In this document: one piece after another, positions 53,681 through 64,000 of the stretch
How the letters are laid out: every line of letters begins with the position of its first letter
Position numbering within the stretch: position 1 is the stretch's first letter
Assembly: GCF_030463565.1 (NCBI RefSeq)
Contig: NC_134649.1
Coordinates: forward strand, 38,093,044 to 38,157,043
Direction of reading: 5' to 3'
Length of the DNA: 64,000 bases
From: Pelecanus crispus
Taxonomy: Eukaryota > Chordata > Aves > Pelecaniformes > Pelecanidae
The notes under the pieces: model-generated
Database searches by the model: none
What the model was told of the DNA's origin: nothing
Seen by the model: only the letters and a program-made list of their open reading frames with translations
Translations under genes and position numbers: made by a program

Positions 53681-54907
53681 GATTGACATTTGGATCATTT
53701 GCCCTCCTTACACTTAATCACCAATTTCTGGGTTTGCATAATTCATTTTCCTGTAAAAGTATATTTATGTTGTGTAGGATGCTTCCTAAAAATCATACCT
53801 TTAATGGATTAAGAATAATCAAGATTATTAACAGCAATGAACAGCCCTCCTGCAAACCAACAAAAAAAACCCACAAAAAACCAAAAAACAACAGGTAGAT
53901 GAGCATTTGAGAGGCTAAGGGCAGGAGCACATTCCACTGGTGGAAGTCACTTGGCTTTACTGATAACTCAGGAGGCACACAGGGCCAAATGCATTACACA
54001 ATAAAGCTTAACACATGTGCTCTGCATTTTTAATAGTGACTACTAAGTACTCCTAAGTACCACTTCAAATGATAACAGCTGTTTACAAGCCAAGAAAACA
54101 ATACTGTGTTATGGACCTCCCATAGGTGTCTAAGTAGACTAGACTTGCACTATATTCTACAGATTTTTTTCTTTGAGACCCATGCTGTGGCTTTTTTGTT
54201 CTCTCTATGCAGTGATATACATTGCTAATAGTATTTAGCATTCACATCTGAATAACTAATGAATGAGCCAGAAGCATAAGATGACTTGGCTAAGGTTATT
54301 GCCAGCATCATGGATTTAGTTTTAGGCTGACTCCAAACTCCAGGCTTTTTCTTACAAAGAAAGTTGCTTCATATAACAAGACTTTCAATATGAAAGAGTT
54401 TGCAGAGCTTTAAAGCTGGGTACAAATTACCCCTCCTTACCAAACACACAGAAGTCAAGATGACAGAATCAATGACTCAGTGACAGGGGGGAAAAAAAAA
54501 AGGTAGCAGTCATTCCTAGCACTCAGTGCTATTTGAGAGACAACTATCTCCCTAAAGGAAAGAAATGAACTCACAAGGAATACTGCCAATGCACTGCGCT
54601 AGCCTGGTTAATGGGCTTCTTGAGCAGAGTAGTTCAGCTTGATGGGAGCTCTGTCATGGGAGCCAAATTAAGCATAATGTCACTTTTCAAGTTCCCAGGC
54701 TTTGAATAGTTTCCTGCTAAATTATAAGTCTCATGTACACTTCATTGCCCTGAATGTTTCAATCTGTTATATCAATACATACTCGCAAAGTGAAGGGAAA
54801 GTGTACATTATTCCCATAAGAAAAGGCCCTACACAGTTATAATCCACACAGATATCCCTGTATCATATTACGTACCATTTCATTCTTTTTTTTTTTAGCA
54901 TTATTAG

Positions 54908-55240
54908 ATGAGTTCAGAAAGGTGGAAAAAGGTCCAATTCCTAACCAGTAGAGGCATTATCCAGAAGTCCTCCCAAAACATCTACAATAGCTGCCATTTT
55001 CAGCAAGCTTTGACGAAGTACAGAGGTCTACACCAAGACCTACTACAAGTTTCTACAACTCTTGTTAAAACTGGCAATGAGGTAAAGGAGGTGCCCATTT
55101 CAATGGCCCACAGTGTAAGAGGCTACAGCAAGAGCTCAGGTGTGACCCATTTTGCTTGGACTACCAACTTACCAATGAAACAAGGAGCTGCATTTTGCTC
55201 AGACAATAACTAGAGCAACACTGGATAGAACTCATGGGAC

Positions 55241-55269
<29 letters not shown>
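54908..55269 (+). other. Open frame of 101 codons followed by an A29 tract
   Basis: An open frame (54908-55213) is followed 27 bases later by 29 consecutive A residues. That layout would fit a short retroposed transcript, but no polyadenylation signal is evident just before the A run, no target-site duplication was found by eye, and the translated sequence matches nothing I know. It may simply be a chance frame beside a homopolymer. Confidence 0.15.
55241..55269. repeat. A29 homopolymer
   Basis: Twenty-nine consecutive A residues, the longest A run seen in the window, in the intergenic region downstream of an unrecognised open frame. Confidence 0.92.
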
Positions 55270-55274
<5 letters not shown>

Positions 55275-58181
55275 TTCTTTTTGCTAAGGAAATGTAAGGA
55301 AGATAAAAATCCATAGGAAAATGGATTTAATCCCATGGCTCACAAAAATGGTGGCATTTCTTTTATAATCTTATACTTGTGAGTGACCTGCAAGAAGGAG
55401 GGGTGTCAGGTAGAAATGTGGGTTTGTTCTTAGTTTTCTTCCTTTAGACACAGAAAAGACTTGCAACTCTCTAGATAGGGAAGGCAGTTGTCCTTATGTA
55501 GTGGGAAAGGGGGGTAGGGGGAAACCGACATGTAAATTTGCTATAATGTTTGCATTTTTGTTGTTACCACTTAGAACATACCTCTGTCTCCAGGATTTTA
55601 GTCTGTGGATCTGATTTTGCAACATATTACTTAAAGGCACAGTTCTTTGCAAGATCAGGATGTACATGGTACCTGTGAAATTAATACACTTATATCACCA
55701 ATATCAAGGAGAAGAAATTAGATAGAGACATAAGCACTTTTATTCAATATTTAGAGAGGTCCATTCTGTTAGCTTACAAAGTTTTAGAATTAATTACAGA
55801 TTTGGAAATTGAGATGGCATTTGTTAAGATTCATCACTCCTCTTGCTTTGATGAAGAGTAGGAAAAACCTTTCAGCTTCTTTTGCCGGAAACAAACCAGA
55901 ACAAACCTCTCCCCCCAACACACACACACTGAGATCTTGGTATTACTAAGATGGAGAAGGGAACATGGCAAAATGAAAAAAATCCCAACTTCTCCAGATT
56001 TTTCTATATCCCTCATGAAGCAAGCAGTTTACAGCATTTAGCTGTTTTCCTTGTTTTCTCCTTAATTCCCCTTCCCAGTTGCCCTCTCCTATACTGAATT
56101 TCTTCCTTAAGAAGTGTTCGCTTTAATTGCTAAAGTTTATGGACTCATGGGAGAAAGGGCAGGAAGTCAGACTTTTGGGATAGGGTAAAAATGTAAAGGT
56201 CATTCACACACTCACACACTCGTACTCTCTCTCCAAAAATAATACACTATTTGACAGTTTCAGGATTCAGCATGTCCCACTGAAATTTGAAAGCTTATGT
56301 GAAACTAGGCCACGTCCTGTAACCTCAAACATTTAGTCTAGGAAAACAGCTCTCAAGTCTCCAGCTCCCACATCGGGTATCACATGACGTCTGTGCCAAA
56401 TAGGAGACCTCAAACAGGGGGGCAAAAGAAACGTTGTTAAAATGAGTTGATTAAACCTGGGGAATAACAGTTCAGACTGTTAGTGACAGGTGTTATTTTT
56501 TTCTGGTTAACTGGCTAGTGAAATATTAAATTATACTCAAAGCATCTATAACATGAGATGGGCAGAATGGTCGAGCAACCTACTTATGTTCCATCCGGTG
56601 GCACGGACAAAGGAGACAGATGACTCATGCTTTGCAACGAAATTCTTTTACCCTCCCCCTCTAATGTGTTAGCTATTCAAAAATTCACAAAAATCATGTT
56701 AAGGTTGAGGTTCAATGTTTCGTCATTGATGCATCATAACATATCAGATTATAAATTTATATTTATATAAAGACAGACATCAATTATAAAAGATCATTTA
56801 AGGTATTTCTTTCCAGTAGTTCCACTTGTACTCTGCTCTTTCTGGGGAATAAACAATTAATCCTGTGTGGTCTAAAGGATTATTGTTTATTTTCCCTCAC
56901 CCAAACGTACTCTTCTCCTCCTCTTTAACTACAATTTCAGTACGATGCTCAAAGAACATATGGAATGAGTAAAACGATCAATACAATGAGATCTGCCAAA
57001 CTACTCATAGCTTATGGATGATTGTAAACCCTGTTAAGTGATACTAACTTGAGCAAGTAAGAGACAGAAGCCAGTTTTTCATCTATCAAGCAAACAGTGG
57101 TTTACTGGTTCTTTTTTATATTGAAATATCCTCTTCTACTGCAAATACAAACCCAAACCATTTTCATAACAATTTCTGCAGGTCAGTACTAAAATTGTGC
57201 CTTCATCATGGCAGTAGATTTTATTTACTGAACAGCAAATGGTCACTAGCAGACTGAAGTTTTAGGTTCTCCTCCAGTTCTGGTTTTGAGACTTCATATT
57301 GCTGTAGACAAACAATTAACACTTCTGTTACCCACTTTTATCAGGAAAAAAACTTTAATTGAATTAGTATTTCTAAAGTTAAATAACTTTATGTAGCATA
57401 TCTGATTTTTACATGCATGGAATATTTTTATCCTTCTTCTAAGTTATAATGAAGATTAACAGCAATTCCCTATTCCTGCCATCTGCATGCCTATATATTG
57501 AATGTTACCAAAAAGAAATAAGCAAATATTATTAAATAGTCTTTGAAATGCCATAATCTCAAAAATAGGCCTAGCTGCAACATCAAACAAGATAACATGG
57601 AGCCTATGGACAGATTTCAGTCTAAGTTAACAAAAGACTGTGTATTTCACCCACTGCTAGTCCTTAAAAGGAGGGCCATACCTAGCCTGGACCTCTTGTT
57701 AACAGCATCACTGCCTTCAGAGCTCTTAGAAGACTTGCTAATTATTCTTCCAGAACTGGCAGAAACTTGAACTCTGACCAGACTTACCCACAACACTTGC
57801 GGCAGTTTAATGCACTAGAGAAATCAAAGTTGTATATTTGCTCTTTTACAAAGAAAAAAGTCTGCAGTTCAGTATGTATTAGGCATTTGTATTCTGTGAC
57901 TAATATGACCCTGAGAGGATGTATAGAGTCCAATAGTATACACGCTTTTTTAATTATTTAAAGGATAGCTTATATTTGTTAGATTCAAAAATTCTTAGCT
58001 AAACAATTGTATAATAGTATACCCTTACAAAGGTGTTGAACTACATATGTGTGCAATTATATTGTAATTGCAATTTTAAACCAGCTTATGTAAATATAAA
58101 CTGACAGAACAATTAACAGAAAAAGAAAGCAACAAATAGCAAAGTCTTTGCTGAATGACATAACAAAACTAATGGAAGCTC

Positions 58182-58586
58182 TTAGACAAAAAGGGAATGA
58201 ATAGCATGTATATTGTTCACTGGGCTTCTGCAAAATGAACCATAACTCCCATCCTTCCTAAAAGGCACTCTCCTAGCTTGTACCATCACAGGACTGCTTT
58301 TGCAATTCTCCCTGGCAGTGCATTGGAAAGCCGAGATGGCACCATTACTTGGCACAGACAGCAGTCCTGCATCATACCATGTTAATCCATTGGCTTTGAA
58401 TGTTACAGACATAGCCATAGTTTTATAATCAAACACAGAAAACACTATATTCATGGGAAGAGAGTCCCCTTTTTTTTCGGGAGGGAGATCCCAATATAAT
58501 CTTGGTATAAGCAAGAAGTCACTGGAACTGCCAGGTTCCCAGATCCCATCTAAAATTTCACTCCAAGTGATCTCCATCTCAAGCAT
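58182..58586 (-). other. Unrecognised 134-codon open frame, coding status doubtful
   Basis: This single open frame starts with ATG directly after an in-frame TAA and ends with a stop. The predicted product has a mixed, protein-like composition, with segments such as SDFLLIPRLYWDLPPEKKGD and NGLTWYDAGLLSVPSNGAIS, and no signal peptide, membrane helix or repeat. I do not recognise any family. Open frames of similar length occur by chance in a window this size, for example unrelated ones at 33070-33456 and 36990-37379, so length alone is no evidence. It could be a decayed gene fragment, an exon of an unannotated transcript divergent from RUVBL1, or chance. Confidence 0.2.
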
Positions 58587-59205
58587 TTAAACGCTACATA
58601 AAAGGTGCAGCAGCAGTACAGCTGAACCACAGTTAGGAGCTAAAAGCTGTAGCATCACTGGCCTGAGGAAACAAGGGTTAAGGTCTGTGAGGCCATGAAA
58701 CTACCTGCTGAAGAGGTGGAGCATTTTTCCTCATTTCAGTAGGTCAAAGCTCGGGAGGAACATATGCTGTAGGAACAGCGTGCGTTAAACCCTCAGAGGC
58801 TTACATAAAGGCTTTGGACACATGGAATAGAATTATTTTGCAGTAACACTGAAAGCTAAAAGTTAGTGAGCAACACCGAACAGGTAGGAGATCATCCTCA
58901 CTCTTTCTTTGACAGAGATGGAGAAGACACCATTGGAAAGCTTCAACTTACTTTTGTAAGCTAAACCCAGCAGAGATTTTCAGAAAGCATTGCTGAGGGC
59001 TCCTGGCCCGCTATCAGCCGGCCCTGGGCAGCCCCCCAGGGAGGGGGAGAGGGCACCCGGAACACACCGAGCCGGGAGAAGCGCTGGAGGCAACCCCAAA
59101 CCAGATTCAATGAAGGCAGAAGGTGTTCACGTAGATGTAGGGCCAAGAAACCTGCCGAGCAAGAACAAGCTGCTTTCCACCCCACCCCGGAGGAGCTGTG
59201 CTTGT

Positions 59206-59224
59206 GTGCTGTGCTGTGCTGTGC
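59206..59224. repeat. (GTGCT) pentanucleotide repeat, about 3.8 units
   Basis: Three full GTGCT units are followed by GTGC, upstream of the RUVBL1 promoter inside the CpG island. Confidence 0.9.
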
Positions 59225-59349
59225 CCCAGCCCCTTCATTCCGTCCTCCCGGCCCAACTCCCCGCAGTGCCCGCACCCGGCCGAGCCCTCTGGAGGCGTCG
59301 CACACGGAAGCGGGTGGACGGACCCTAAAAATATGCGCCCCCTGTTGGT

Positions 59350-64000
<4,651 letters not shown>

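Larger units (their letters stand above)
53681..58980. other. Intergenic region between EEFSEC and RUVBL1
   Basis: About 5.3 kb of AT-rich DNA lies between the two CpG islands. It contains an A29 run at 55241-55269 just downstream of a 101-codon open frame (54908-55213, plus), and a 134-codon open frame at 58182-58586 on the minus strand. Neither is recognised. Otherwise only simple-sequence tracts were seen. Confidence 0.75.

Noticed and set aside
52889..53686. Long open frames antisense to EEFSEC exon 1 (up to 265 codons)
   Set aside because: They lie in a CpG island where stop codons are scarce, mirror the true exon, and have Arg/Pro/Ala-rich low-complexity composition. The real gene is on the other strand.

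Overview
The window is vertebrate nuclear DNA, most likely from a bird. The introns are large and AT-rich. Two degraded fragments look like the 3' ends of CR1 LINEs, the dominant avian/reptilian retroposon. Both recognisable genes are close to their tetrapod orthologues. No prokaryotic, viral, CRISPR or mobile-operon content was seen, and the species cannot be fixed from the sequence.

Layout. Positions 1-53169 hold the 5' half of EEFSEC (eukaryotic SelB, the selenocysteine-tRNA-specific elongation factor) on the minus strand. Four coding exons can be placed to the base: 53169-52884, 19489-19282, 15384-15288 and 12376-12212. They encode residues 1-252, which is the whole GTP-binding domain and the start of the second domain. 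All four junctions keep the reading frame. The intron beginning at 12211 runs off the left edge, so the C-terminal half of the protein is outside the window. Intron 1 is 33.4 kb, and I could not find any exon in it. Positions 53170-59504 separate the two start codons and carry a CpG island at each end. Positions 59505-64000 hold the 5' end of RUVBL1 (Pontin/TIP49, an AAA+ ATPase) on the plus strand. Its first three coding exons (59505-59645, 60383-60469, 61124-61256) encode residues 1-121, including the Walker A motif. The gene continues off the right edge.

The two genes are divergent (head to head), an order also known from mammals. Their products act in separate processes: selenocysteine decoding on the ribosome, and chromatin remodelling / snoRNP and PIKK assembly. 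Nothing in the sequence suggests a joint function. The promoters look like independent, TATA-less CpG-island housekeeping promoters. RUVBL1 has two CCAAT boxes 31 bp apart, a GC box and an NRF1-like site.

The rest is intronic or intergenic DNA with two CR1 remnants, a perfect 73-bp tandem duplication, a perfect 24-bp palindrome, long homopolymers (C19/A15, G17, G19, A24, A29), a G-quadruplex-type tract and several short tandem repeats. I found no convincing novel system. The points most worth checking are an in-frame, arginine-rich upstream extension of EEFSEC, the tandem duplication and palindrome, two unexplained ORFs between the genes, and a few CpG-bearing islands in intron 1 that could be conserved regulatory elements.
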